From Tritrichomonas foetus (taxonomy: Eukaryota > Parabasalia > Tritrichomonadida > Tritrichomonadidae), in assembly GCA_001839685.1 (NCBI GenBank), contig MLAK01000671.1:49569-107564 (forward strand): 57,996 nucleotides of DNA, given 5' to 3'. A model generated the notes under the pieces. The model saw only the letters and a program-made list of their open reading frames with translations, ran no database searches and was not told the origin of the DNA. The translations under genes were made by a program, and so were the position numbers. Below, one piece after another: positions 17,348-27,084 of this stretch. Each line of letters begins with the position of its first letter. Within the stretch, counting starts at the first letter, position 1.

Positions 17348-17979
17348 TCAAAATTGTAATTTTCATATCACAATTCACACCGATAAATATTCACTTCACT
17401 TCTCATGTGTCTCAATGTTTGAAATAAAAATATGAAGAGCTCTTCTTAAGACCAATATTTGAGTTTTTCTTTGAGCTCTTTGTTCAAACAAAAATGTCTG
17501 CAATGTTGTTTTTGATGCGCAAATCGAACACAGAAAACGATTTTCTATTTCTCTGTCAAGAGTAAGTTTATATGATAAATGATGGTTTTATTGAGCATTT
17601 CGCTAGACATATAAAAATGGGCCAAACCATGACAGCTGGCTTCTAACTGGACGATTAATTTTGACTGCCAAATTAAGCGGATGAATGAAGATAAAAAGAG
17701 ATGATTAACATCTAACAAGGGACAAATGACTTTGAAAAACTGGTATCATAGAAAGATAAAGCGAAGCTGATGTTCGTGGAGCTGATGAATGTTGAGTGAT
17801 GAAGAATGAAATTAAAGAAGCGAATCGTAAGAAGTCACATTGCACCAAAAACAAAACCGATAATGAAGTAAAGAGTTCACAACAATCTTTTTTTATATAT
17901 ATTGACATAATTGTAAACAGTTGTATTGCTTTATAACCTGAAGTAAAGAGAGAAACAACAAAAACAAAACTTGACGAGC
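17348..17979. other. Intergenic, nothing convincing
   Basis: About 630 bp between two minus-strand genes. It contains a 67-residue minus frame (17705-17908) with no recognisable similarity; it is probably chance. Confidence 0.55.
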
Positions 17980-18702
17980 TTAGTCATAAGGCAGCCATGT
18001 AATTGGATTGAGGCCCGCCCGTCTTCCTGGCGTTTGGGCCTGCCGTGGTGCATCAGAATTTGCGGCGCCCGTTGCCCTCATCGTTGGGCGAGTTGGAGTG
18101 AGCTGCTGCTGTTGCATTGAAACTGTTCTATGCGTATTCAAATTTGAATCGCGTGACGGTTTGTAATTTTGGAAATCTGATTTCCAGAATTGATCAAAAA
18201 CAACAAATTTGTTATTCTGTGGGACATATTCAGAAAGGCCAAAGTGCTTTTTCATGAAGCTCAAACAAAGTGAAGAAGGTCTATCGATTGGAATTTGTTG
18301 CATTTGAAGATCTAAATCGTTAAGTACTCTGTCTATCATCTTCCTTCCGTACCCTTTTCGTTGTTCAGTTTGATAAGTGAAGAAATCGAGCAAGCAAATC
18401 GGATTCATTTCGTGCTGTGAACCATATCGATCCCATAAGAAAAGATGGCGCGGGCCAATCTTCACAAAACCGAGAACACGAGTTTGAGTATCATCAACAA
18501 GAATGTAAAGAATATTGTCGCTTGATGAAAATGAACTAAACGTCGTAATGATATGTGGAAGTCCTTGCGCTCGAGAAGAAGACGATCCAATCTCGTTGAT
18601 GAGTGAAATGAGATCTGAGTTTGGTGCTTGAACCATTTGTGGAGTGACAACCGCAATATTATCAGTATCTGGGCTTAAAAAGCGTACTCCAGGATGCTGC
18701 AT
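17980..18702 (-). CDS. ATAT1: Alpha-tubulin N-acetyltransferase (MEC-17/ATAT1 type)
   Basis: The 240-residue protein has a GNAT-type ATAT domain at about 60-178. Family hallmarks are 'VLGFVKIGPRHLFLWD', 'NPICLLDFFTY', the acetyl-CoA loop 'QRKGYGRKM' (about 122-130) and 'DRPSSLCLSFMKKHFGL'. The enzyme acetylates alpha-tubulin Lys40 in the microtubule lumen, which fits a flagellate with axonemes, costa and pelta-axostyle microtubules. The Asp of 'LLDF' is kept. The C-terminal 60 residues are disordered and Arg/Gln/Thr-rich. The start is the ATG at 18702. Confidence 0.95.
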   Translation of the reverse strand: MQHPGVRFLSPDTDNIAVVTPQMVQAPNSDLISLINEIGSSSSRAQGLPHIITTFSSFSSSDNILYILVDDTQTRVLGFVKIGPRHLFLWDRYGSQHEMNPICLLDFFTYQTEQRKGYGRKMIDRVLNDLDLQMQQIPIDRPSSLCLSFMKKHFGLSEYVPQNNKFVVFDQFWKSDFQNYKPSRDSNLNTHRTVSMQQQQLTPTRPTMRATGAANSDAPRQAQTPGRRAGLNPITWLPYD

Positions 18703-19193
18703 TTTATATAGATATCTAATTGAATATTTGACCTAAATTTGACGATAACCGAATATTTTTTTTTACGTTTAAATAAAATAGTTATTCTGAAAAAAACTTT
18801 TTAAATTTATAAATGTCCCATTAGATGAATTTCTACTTTCCGGAATGAACATTAGTATTCTATCATCTTCTATCATATAGCTATCACTATGGTACTACTG
18901 AATCAGTAGGGATAATCAGCATATATACAAATAAGAAAATGAATTTTTTACAATTTTTTATAATTCTGTTTGGTGTTATTTGAGGAAATATTTAATCATA
19001 AAAACACGAAAAATCGAAACTTTTTAATGCATTTTTAAGAATTTCGAATAAAGTGAAGTTCTCTGTCTATTCTTTATTTGTGAATTATGAGAATGACATT
19101 GTAATAAATAATGAATTTTATAAAACTTAAATGTAAAGATAATAAAAATCAATAAAATATTAGAGTAGATGATTCTCGTATATAATATTTTAG
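18703..19193. other. Intergenic, nothing recognised
   Basis: About 490 bp of AT-rich DNA between two minus-strand genes. No feature recognised. Confidence 0.6.
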
Positions 19194-21038
19194 TTAAACA
19201 TTTCTTTTGTGAACTTCAGTAACAACTAATTTTTCTTCTTTGGCATTTTCTTCATCAGTTTCCGTTGCATACACTCTAAAGCAAAGCTCCAAAAGAAGCT
19301 GCATCTGTGCAACAGCAATAAGTTTCGATTCTTCTGATTCTTCTGTATCTTTTTGAATTTTTTCATATTCGCTTGTGAGATGAACCAAAGTATTCCAATG
19401 TGCAATAAATGCTGGAATTCCACCGCAAATTTCTTTTTGAATGATGACAGGTGCATCAAATCCATTAATTGACACAGCAATAGAAGCCTCAGTTGCAGTG
19501 TCTGCATCAATTTCAGAAACAGAAATCATTTCCATTGGCATATAATCATTAATTTCATCATTCAATGTAATTAAAATCTGATATAATTTTTGTTCATCTT
19601 CACAGGAAATGATATATTTATGATTTGATATAACAAACTTAAAATATTCAGATACAAAAACATTTATATTGGCATCTTTAAATCTTCCTCGTGCATTAAC
19701 ACTAACATCACTATAATCAAAATGATCAATAATGAATAGAACATCATCAAACCCAGCAGCTTCTGCAATTAAAGCTGGCAAATGTGTAACATTAGTGTAC
19801 CATTGTGACAAACTTTGTGAATCATTCCAGAAAAGATTCAAAAGTTCACCGATTTCTTGAACAGAATTAAAGAATTCTTTAAATAAATCATGATTTAGAA
19901 GATGTCTTTTGAATGAAGGGGGATCTGCTTCAAGAACACCTAAAAGGAATGGCTTTACTTCCTTATTAACTAATGTTGCTAGAATTGGTCGTTGTGCACA
20001 AAGTGCCTTACAAACAATATTAACCATTTCTATATAAAAATCTTTAAATGAAGAAAGAGAAGAAACAATTTGTTTCATATCAAAAGAACAAACAAATGTA
20101 TGTAAAAGTTTTCCATTATTTGAAAATTCATTAACAATTTGTCGTGAAAGAATTTTAAGAAAGACTGATTTACCAGATTTTCGTGGTCCAACAATTCCAA
20201 CTTTAAAATTGTAAAAAACATCATCACCGGAGAAAAATCGATGATTTTCAATTAATTGGCAACAAAATTGACGAATATCACCTAGGGCTTCAATTTGGCT
20301 TGGTAACTCAGTTGGTAATAAACCATAAATTGCAGCATTAATAAGTTGGGCAAGATATTGACTTTGTTCTTTCATGATTCTTTCAACATCTAGCAAAGTT
20401 AAACGATCGCTTTCAGAAAGTAACCTGAAAAGCGGCAAAATTTTCTCAAGCCATTCTTTATCACCAAATATACTTTGGAGAGCTTTCAAAAGATCACCAT
20501 TATCTTCTGGTCCATAGTCATAAGCATCGCGAATTTTATGGATAGTAATTTCTTCATCGGCAGAGTCGGAAGTTGTTCTGTCAAAATTATGAGAACGTTT
20601 TAAAAGTGATTTATCTCTAACAGTGAAGTGAAGTTTTGCTTGATCGATCAAAAGTGGGGAGGCTGGTCCAATCGTCACAATATTCGGTGACAAACCAAAA
20701 GAAGCGATTCTCGTCGAGGGAGGTTTCATTGCGGGTGATTTTGACCGAATTTTTTGGGTGTTTACTGCTAATGGCTTGAAAGAATTCTCGGTAAGTGAAA
20801 CAACGAGTGTCTCGCCTTTAACAATTGAATTAACATTGGTGATTGGACCGTTTTGCTCTGAATAAATCGACTGAATAGGATCGTTGAGTTTGAAAAGAAC
20901 GGATATATTTTTTTTGAGGGCACCAATACTGTTCGGAATTAAGACTTTTTTCGATGGATACTTTCCCATTCGTCCGTCGTTAACTTTAACGTAAGCAAAG
21001 TTCATCCCAAGATTTTTAGGAGAGAGAACCCCAGACAT
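19194..21038 (-). CDS. Doublecortin/ubiquitin-like N-terminus plus P-loop NTPase
   Basis: In the 614-residue protein, residues about 12-85 form a beta-grasp-like segment ('AYVKVNDGRMGKYPSKKVLI ... IYSEQNGPITNVNSIVKGETLVVS') that resembles a doublecortin (DCX) domain. Residues 275-460 carry a P-loop NTPase core with Walker A 'GPRKSGKS' (284-291) and a Walker-B-like 'VLFIIDHFD' (Asp438). The rest is helical and may be the ATPase lid. The pairing suggests a microtubule-associated or cytoskeletal ATPase; ORC/Cdc6-like or STAND-like AAA folds are the closest visual match for the core. The DCX assignment is motif-level only. No membrane segment is seen. Confidence 0.8.
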   Translation of the reverse strand: MSGVLSPKNLGMNFAYVKVNDGRMGKYPSKKVLIPNSIGALKKNISVLFKLNDPIQSIYSEQNGPITNVNSIVKGETLVVSLTENSFKPLAVNTQKIRSKSPAMKPPSTRIASFGLSPNIVTIGPASPLLIDQAKLHFTVRDKSLLKRSHNFDRTTSDSADEEITIHKIRDAYDYGPEDNGDLLKALQSIFGDKEWLEKILPLFRLLSESDRLTLLDVERIMKEQSQYLAQLINAAIYGLLPTELPSQIEALGDIRQFCCQLIENHRFFSGDDVFYNFKVGIVGPRKSGKSVFLKILSRQIVNEFSNNGKLLHTFVCSFDMKQIVSSLSSFKDFYIEMVNIVCKALCAQRPILATLVNKEVKPFLLGVLEADPPSFKRHLLNHDLFKEFFNSVQEIGELLNLFWNDSQSLSQWYTNVTHLPALIAEAAGFDDVLFIIDHFDYSDVSVNARGRFKDANINVFVSEYFKFVISNHKYIISCEDEQKLYQILITLNDEINDYMPMEMISVSEIDADTATEASIAVSINGFDAPVIIQKEICGGIPAFIAHWNTLVHLTSEYEKIQKDTEESEESKLIAVAQMQLLLELCFRVYATETDEENAKEEKLVVTEVHKRNV

Positions 21039-21517
21039 GAAGGTTTACTTACTCAAGTTCGTAAAAGTTTTATTTGCCCGCTCAAATTTCAGACATTATT
21101 TGGTCTTATATATTTTTACTTGAAAAAGTTTACATAATGATTTGAAAAAGTTTTATTAATTGGTGATGCTTAGGTATCAGCTGATATCTTATTGAAGTTT
21201 CCGTTAGATATTAACACATTTTCATAATACCAAAATAATTATTTGCATTTAAAAACATCTATATTTCATTCTGTCTAATCAAAAAAATCAATTTGATATA
21301 TCCTCAAAAATCCAATTTTTGCTATTTCTTCCATCACCACTTCAGAGAGATAGAGTAAATTCCGTGTAAATATTCCAAGTTATTTTTATCATCAAGAAGA
21401 TTTCGGGAGTTTATCATAACAATTCAAATTTTGACAAGCTTTGTTTATTTGATTATCCGTTATTATCGTATCATGTTGTAAATTTCTCAAAATTTTTCAT
21501 AGGAAAATCAAATATTT
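21039..21517. other. Intergenic flank left of TIR element
   Basis: AT-rich, with no gene seen. It separates the 5' end of the P-loop NTPase gene from the TIR element. Confidence 0.55.
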
Positions 21518-21525
21518 ACATATCT
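21518..21525. repeat. Possible target-site duplication, left copy
   Basis: ACATATCT here is repeated at 22618-22625 directly outside the opposite terminus of the element. The boundary is ambiguous: if the TIR is taken as TAGATG..., the flanking repeat shortens to CATATC (21519-21524). Confidence 0.6.
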
Positions 21526-22618
21526 AGATGTATACAAACTAACTAGNTCTAGATGTAGAAGACTATTGAGAGATCTAAATGAATAATTGTTGATATTATT
21601 GTCATCTAAATATTATTTAATTGTAATCCTATTAATAATATATAAATATTATAATTTAAAAATCAAGATACAGAGAAAACCAAATCCAAAAAAAAATTGT
21701 GAGAAAAAAATAAACCCCACAGAAATTTCTGAGAATTATTGAGATAAAAAGTGATTTNCATTAATATCTTGATTATTTCTTATCATAAATCGTGCTTTTT
21801 ATTATCATATGACCCTCCATCGAAAATTATAATGTTTTCCAAAATACAAAAATGAAGTATAAAAAAAATATTAATAATTTTGATATAAATAAAAAAAATT
21901 TAGGCATCAATGAGAAGATTACGAATGTTTTGCCATCTAAATGGCGAGTCATCAGAAAATTCACTTGGCATCGAGTCTGGAAAAAAACATATTGGATTCC
22001 ATTTTTCTTGATTTGGTCTTTCAATCGTTGTATCTGTATCCCTGCTTGAGAATGTGCTGTTGAGGACTGCCAGTCTATTTTCTTCATATACTAAAATTTT
22101 ATGACAGAAAAGATTTCAATACATTCATATTTGTCAAATGGAAATTGAATTAATTCAACATCACTGAGTTAAAACTATCAAAATTTTCGCGATTTTTAAT
22201 TAAAAATCGATAGAAGAAGTGTAAATAGAATTATGGGAAGCAGTATTATAATCTTTGTGATTCTTGGAAAAAAAGCTTCTCACAATTTTTTTTTAGGCTT
22301 TCTCCAAAATCGCTCTTTTTTCGGTTTAATTGTTGCAAAATTTCAAAACTATGAATAAATATGGCTCATAACTATAAAAAATAGATTTAACAATTGACTG
22401 AAAGCTGTTCACCCGAAAACTGAAACAATAGCTTCTTCAGAATCATTTTCGAAATATTTTTGAATTCGGCCATTTGCGAAGTTTGCGATAAGGGAAATTT
22501 TCGTCATTCTTTTAGCTATTTGGGTTTTGATTTTTGACTGATGGTATTAAGTAATACTGATGATAAGGATCATTTTAGTGATTTCGTACGTTAAGACTAT
22601 TTAGTTTGTATACATCTA
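21525..22618. mobile_element. 1.1-kb noncoding TIR element (MITE-like)
   Basis: The ends are perfect 17-bp inverted repeats, TAGATGTATACAAACTA at 21525-21541 and its complement at 22602-22618, with weaker similarity continuing inward. Direct repeats of 6-8 bp flank it. The interior has no frame above 86 codons and no transposase signature, so it would need help in trans. The 73 bp at its right end (through 22619) recurs exactly at 312-384. Its two ambiguous bases (21547, 21758) could reflect collapsed copies. The superfamily is uncertain: an 8-bp duplication would suggest hAT, while a 6-bp one with AG...CT ends would resemble Maverick/Polinton ends. Confidence 0.6.
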
Positions 22619-22619
22619 C
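22547..22619 (+). repeat. 73-bp exact direct repeat, copy 2
   Basis: Same sequence as 312-384 and forms the right end of the TIR element. Confidence 0.85.
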
Positions 22620-22625
22620 ATATCT
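22618..22625. repeat. Possible target-site duplication, right copy
   Basis: ACATATCT, matching 21518-21525 just outside the other element end. Confidence 0.6.
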
Positions 22626-23093
22626 ATACAATTTTTTACAAATTTGATAAACAATTCTGAAATGACCGATTATTTTTTCAAATTGTGTATTTAAAATTTT
22701 ACGTTTCCTTCTTTTTCAATACATATACAAATAATGTTCATTCAGAAATATAGCAAAAAGTCGATTGAAGTATTTATGTATAGAAAAAGTTAGTAAATAT
22801 TAGGTTTTCAATAGAAGGAAATTTTGTAAAATCATAATCATGAAGAATGATGAAAACCAGGACTTTTGTTTCATTTATTTCCCACATTAGTAATTAGATT
22901 GCTTGAGTAATTAAACGAGTATAATCAATACTCTATTATCGAATGACATTCCTAAAAATTCAAATCATGACATAAAATGGAATATAGGAATGCTTTTCAT
23001 ATGATTTTTGAAAAAGTGAATCACTTGGAATTAAATCTTTTAAAAAGTTTGTCTGACGTGAGAATTTCAAAGAATATAATTTAAATTTTTAGA
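22626..23093. other. Promoter side of Myb gene
   Basis: About 470 bp of AT-rich sequence between the TIR element and the Myb gene ATG. No recognised motif. Confidence 0.5.
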
Positions 23094-24530
23094 ATGGCGG
23101 TCCATGCCGGTGAATCTACGATTTTAGAACTCGGTATCGCGTATCTCGACGAACTCTCACCAACGCTTGGGCCGGATATAAAAATGCGCCTCATTCACGC
23201 AATGTCGACGTACCTTGGTCAGCAATCTACTTTCGATCAAAGCCAACAGATTTTCTTTTCTTACATAGGCCGCGCTGAGCCACTTGAAAAACTTCGAGAG
23301 ATCGTCGAACAACCTGATGATCCAATCAATCTTCAAGATCAGCAGGGCAGCGGGCAGATTGCTGCTATAGAAGCATCAGGCGACGACTCAGGTGACGATT
23401 CGGCAGCAAACAGAAAAAGAACGCGATCGTGGACCCAGCAAGAGGACATACGATTACTTGCTGGTATCTATCGTTACGGTGCAGACAATTGGACGACGAT
23501 TTCCTTATTTGTCGGAAATGGAAGAACAAGGGCTCAATGCTGCCAAAGGTGGACGCGAGGACTCAACCCAAGAATATCTAAGAACCTCTGGTCGTACGAA
23601 GAGGACTTGCGATTGGTTCAACTCGTCAATACATATGGCGATAAATCTTGGACAAGGATAGCGGCAATGATGGGCAATAGGAGTGACGTACAGTGTAGAT
23701 ATCATTACCACCAAGTAATGCGTGACATGCCACCGATTTTAAAGAAAATGATAAAAACTTCAAACATGACATCAAATGTGGGCTCAGATAATCCAAATTT
23801 CACATCACATGTCGATTCCAATGCTCTTGCTGCTGCCATCGAAGGAAGGCATGCCACGATAAGTCCAGAACTCCAACAAATTCGAACCTCAATTGAAGCA
23901 CAGCTTCCAACTCGATATTCTCTCCCACAACTTACAATGCCGCCAGAATTAATTCAATCAGCATCTGAACTCGGGCCTGGTCTGCCAGTCATGAATGGAA
24001 ATGGGCTCACAAATATGCGTCCAGTTCTCTCACAGCCAATGTTTGCCGAGCCAAATCAACAACCATCAGATGGAAATATGTCGCAGATGGCCTCATTCCA
24101 GCAGTTTGGGCAAATTCCACAGATACAGCAGATCATCCCACAAATTGCTCAAATTAGTACCATGAGCCAGAGGCAAGTTTCTCAATTGAGTGGTAATTTG
24201 GCTTCTCCATTGAATATTTCAATACATCCTCAACAATTGACTAGTAATTTGGCCATGAAGCAAATGATAAATAATGGTATGGCAATGATGCAACCTTCAC
24301 CGCAATTCGGAAATGCCAGTCCACAAGTGCCTCCACCAAAGCAGTCTCAACCAGTACTCGATTCATCAATGAGCGCTGACACAAGTCACGCGATGCATCA
24401 ACGCCGATCATCGCAGATTCCACTCCAGAGCAATGGCGCGAAGACAAAGTTCCCACCACCACCAAATCTCGAGAAGAGTCTCTCGGGCACTGACGGGATC
24501 GACAGTTTCCTCAAAAACTTCAAGAGCTAG
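23094..24530 (+). CDS. Two-repeat Myb DNA-binding protein
   Basis: The 478-residue protein has two consecutive Myb repeats. Repeat A (about 107-158) has 'RSWTQQEDIRLLAGIYRYG', 'NWTTISLFVG' and 'CQRWTRGL'. Repeat B (about 160-208) has 'LWSYEEDLRLVQLVNTYG', 'SWTRIAAMMG' and 'CRYHYHQVM'. The Trp spacing is that of R2R3-type repeats. A helical N-terminal 85 residues precede them, and a long Gln/Pro/Ser/Met-rich tail follows, as in transcription factors. It is a likely sequence-specific transcription regulator. Base composition is less AT-rich than in neighbouring genes, probably because of the Gln/Pro-rich content. The start is the only upstream in-frame ATG. Confidence 0.92.
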   Translation: MAVHAGESTILELGIAYLDELSPTLGPDIKMRLIHAMSTYLGQQSTFDQSQQIFFSYIGRAEPLEKLREIVEQPDDPINLQDQQGSGQIAAIEASGDDSGDDSAANRKRTRSWTQQEDIRLLAGIYRYGADNWTTISLFVGNGRTRAQCCQRWTRGLNPRISKNLWSYEEDLRLVQLVNTYGDKSWTRIAAMMGNRSDVQCRYHYHQVMRDMPPILKKMIKTSNMTSNVGSDNPNFTSHVDSNALAAAIEGRHATISPELQQIRTSIEAQLPTRYSLPQLTMPPELIQSASELGPGLPVMNGNGLTNMRPVLSQPMFAEPNQQPSDGNMSQMASFQQFGQIPQIQQIIPQIAQISTMSQRQVSQLSGNLASPLNISIHPQQLTSNLAMKQMINNGMAMMQPSPQFGNASPQVPPPKQSQPVLDSSMSADTSHAMHQRRSSQIPLQSNGAKTKFPPPPNLEKSLSGTDGIDSFLKNFKS

Positions 24531-24602
24531 CGCTTATAATATATATATTTGTTTTTCATATGTAAAGTATTTGTTTTGTAAGCTTTTTAGTTATTTTTTT
24601 TT

Positions 24603-24681
<79 letters not shown>

Positions 24682-24878
24682 CATCAAATTCAGAGGAAGT
24701 TGTTAAAAAGTTTTTTAGAAAGCAGAAGTATTTTCAGATTTATACTTTGAATTCTAAGGAAGAGAGCTCTAGAATTCAAACCAATTGTTTTTTTGAAATT
24801 AACTCATGTAAACTTTTTGTATTTATAATTGTTCATTCAAATTCAATCTGAGAAATTTTATGTACGTTTAAGAAAAAA
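24531..24878. other. Intergenic with T tract
   Basis: Apart from the T tract, only ordinary AT-rich sequence is seen between the Myb gene and the TBC gene. Confidence 0.6.
24594..24678 (+). repeat. 85-bp T tract interrupted once
   Basis: Homopolymer T from 24594 to 24678 with a single C at 24615, 64 bp after the Myb stop codon. Its exact length is likely unreliable in any assembly. Confidence 0.9.
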
Positions 24879-26318
24879 ATGTATGGAGAAAACAGTGCAT
24901 TAGACCAAGCACCAAACTCTTTAATAAAACTATCACCTACATCTGAAGCTACAATCGATATAAATCCAAAGAAAATCAAAGAACTTCTCTCACGATTCCA
25001 TTGTTTCCCAACAGAGAATAGGAAACAATTGTGGTCCTACATTTTACAGCTTCCTCACAATACAGCTGCATTTAACGCTTTCGCAAATCGATCTCAGTTA
25101 CCACAAGCTCGAAAACTCTGCTCGCAAAAAAATTGTGGAAAACGAACGTTGAACATAGTCAATGCACTTATTCATTGGCATGCTCCTTTAATAAATTGTG
25201 ATTGGCTTCCTCCACTTGTTCAGAAGCTTGTTGTTGGATTTCGAGATGATCCCCTATTTTGCTTTGAAACAACGATAACTTTTCTTACTAACTTTTTCGC
25301 AGAGTGGGTTTCAGAGGTTCCGGGTCCACCCCCAGAAGTTTTATCAAGAATAGATGCCATCTTTTCAAATTATGATCCAGATTTAAGAGATGCTCTTGGA
25401 ACGGCTCTTGTTGTATGGCCAGCTTATAGAAGTATCTTTGCTGAAGTTTTGTATGATAGAAACTGGTATGACTTAATGGATGTTGTTGTTTGTTCAGCAC
25501 CACAATTTTTAGAATTCTTGGTTGTTGCTTGGATTGTTGTAAATGGACCACAATTACGTATTGATCATACCACTTTCCACATGACCAAAAGAGCTGTAAA
25601 TATCCAACTTCTCATCAAAACTGCATTGAAAATTGAATCAACATGCTCTCCCACATTATTTGCTACGCTCAAATATAAATGTTTATCTTCACCACAATAT
25701 CCAATTATTGAAGCTAATTCTGATGCAGTTGTTTTGAGAACACTTCAATCAGATCATGATCGTCTCTCAGATCTCCAGAAACAACTCCTTGAGGAAAGAA
25801 GACAGGTTGATGAAGCAGAAAAAATTAAGAATCGTAGGAAGCAAACATATGATTCAATTCAACAACTTCATGTTGCCAAAGAAAATGAAGAACGTGTTGA
25901 AACTGCAAAAGCAGCAGCAGCACTTGATGTTCAAATGAAAAGACTCAGACTTGAAGGAAAGCGTCTCAGACAATCAGATGAGAGGCAATTCCTTGAAGCT
26001 TGGCAAGCTGATTGGGAAGCTGGAATTGATACATTTGCCAAAACTAAAACAAGCACATTCACAAGCGAATCTGAAGAAAATATGATTGATAATGATGCGA
26101 TTCGATTCCAAGCAATGACTAACCTGAGACAGGCTGATCTTCTTGCTAGAGAGGCACGAAAGAACTCTGTTACATTAACTAGACATGCTCGTGGTGAATT
26201 GGATGCACAAATTCACAAGAGACAGCTTCATGATGAAGTTAACAGATTAGCAAACAATCCAGTTTTACTAGCTAATGTCTCATCAATCAAGCCTGTATCT
26301 AAGCCGAAAGAAGAGTAA
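24879..26318 (+). CDS. TBC1D31-like Rab-GAP-fold protein with coiled coil
   Basis: In the 479-residue protein, about residues 30-260 match the degenerate TBC domain of TBC1D31 (WDR67): 'ENRKQLWSYILQLPHNTAAF' near 46, 'LIHWHAPL', 'CFETTITFLTNFFAEW', 'PPPEVLSRID' and 'AYRSIFAEVLYDRNW'. A long Arg/Gln/Glu-rich coiled coil follows (about 285-450). The catalytic Arg and Gln fingers of active TBC GAPs are not evident, as in TBC1D31 itself. Animal TBC1D31 sits at centriolar satellites, so a basal-body or centrosome role is inferred. Unlike the animal protein there is no N-terminal WD40 propeller, and none is encoded directly upstream. Confidence 0.82.
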   Translation: MYGENSALDQAPNSLIKLSPTSEATIDINPKKIKELLSRFHCFPTENRKQLWSYILQLPHNTAAFNAFANRSQLPQARKLCSQKNCGKRTLNIVNALIHWHAPLINCDWLPPLVQKLVVGFRDDPLFCFETTITFLTNFFAEWVSEVPGPPPEVLSRIDAIFSNYDPDLRDALGTALVVWPAYRSIFAEVLYDRNWYDLMDVVVCSAPQFLEFLVVAWIVVNGPQLRIDHTTFHMTKRAVNIQLLIKTALKIESTCSPTLFATLKYKCLSSPQYPIIEANSDAVVLRTLQSDHDRLSDLQKQLLEERRQVDEAEKIKNRRKQTYDSIQQLHVAKENEERVETAKAAAALDVQMKRLRLEGKRLRQSDERQFLEAWQADWEAGIDTFAKTKTSTFTSESEENMIDNDAIRFQAMTNLRQADLLAREARKNSVTLTRHARGELDAQIHKRQLHDEVNRLANNPVLLANVSSIKPVSKPKEE

Positions 26319-26524
26319 TTTTAATGTTTTCTAAATGTTTTATAATAAACTATGATTATGCTCATTTCTTAATTACACAAGTGAATGATGTTTTCTAAAA
26401 TGTTAGCATTTTCTGATAGGGAAACATCTTCTTTTTATAAATATTTTATGAATAAACAATCCAACAACAACAAAATAATAGTAATAATAAAAGATGAAAA
26501 ATTGACTTGATCTAATTCACACAT

Positions 26525-26947
26525 TTATTTAGCCTTAGGAATAGGGATTTTAGATTTCGGTTTGGAGGAATTCTTTGATTTAATGAAGGCATTAAATTTA
26601 GCGGCAATATCATCGGTGGATAGCAGAATTGAACTTGATTGACCAGAAAGTGATTGAATTGATGTATTCTGAATGGGAGATCCTAATTCTTCCATATCTT
26701 TTGTTGGCGAATCGATGTGAATTGATGATATTGACTCTTTTATTGGCGAAGAAAACTTTTCTTCTGGCAACGGCGGGAAAATTGGAACATCTTCTGGAAG
26801 ATCAAGAATTCTTTTTCCAATTTCATTTTTAACGAGTTTCAAATCCCTTTCAAGTGAACTTTTTGCTTTTTCGTCTGTTTCGTTTTTGAGTTTATGCTGA
26901 ATAAGTTCAGCAAATCTTAAAAGAAGTGGCAAATCACCATTATCCAT
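26525..26947 (-). CDS. Small unknown protein with N-terminal helix
   Basis: The 140-residue protein was not recognised. Residues 5-45 form a charged amphipathic helix ('LLLRFAELIQHKLKNETDEK...LERDLKLVKNEI'). A Pro-rich turn follows, then a Ser-rich disordered region with several S-P sites, and a short C-terminal helix ('DDIAAKFNAFIKSK') with a basic Lys/Pro tail. It has no membrane segment. It is transcribed away from the double chromodomain gene, with 137 bp between their starts, so a shared bidirectional promoter is possible. Confidence 0.7.
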   Translation of the reverse strand: MDNGDLPLLLRFAELIQHKLKNETDEKAKSSLERDLKLVKNEIGKRILDLPEDVPIFPPLPEEKFSSPIKESISSIHIDSPTKDMEELGSPIQNTSIQSLSGQSSSILLSTDDIAAKFNAFIKSKNSSKPKSKIPIPKAK

Positions 26948-27084
26948 GTTTTTTCCAAAAATAAGAAACGTACATTAAAATCAAACAAATTTGACATTTA
27001 ATTTGACAATATATTTGCCAGTGAATTAACCTTCACTTTTGACCATAAATTTTGATATCACATTTCCTACTTTCAGCTTGATAA

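Noticed and set aside
17705..17908. 67-codon minus frame
   Set aside because: No similarity, no promoter motif, composition like intergenic DNA.
21827..22087. Short overlapping frames on both strands within the TIR element
   Set aside because: Low complexity and mutually antisense; no transposase-like motif.
24433..24750. 105-codon frame with a long poly-Phe stretch
   Set aside because: Simply the T tract read in frame.
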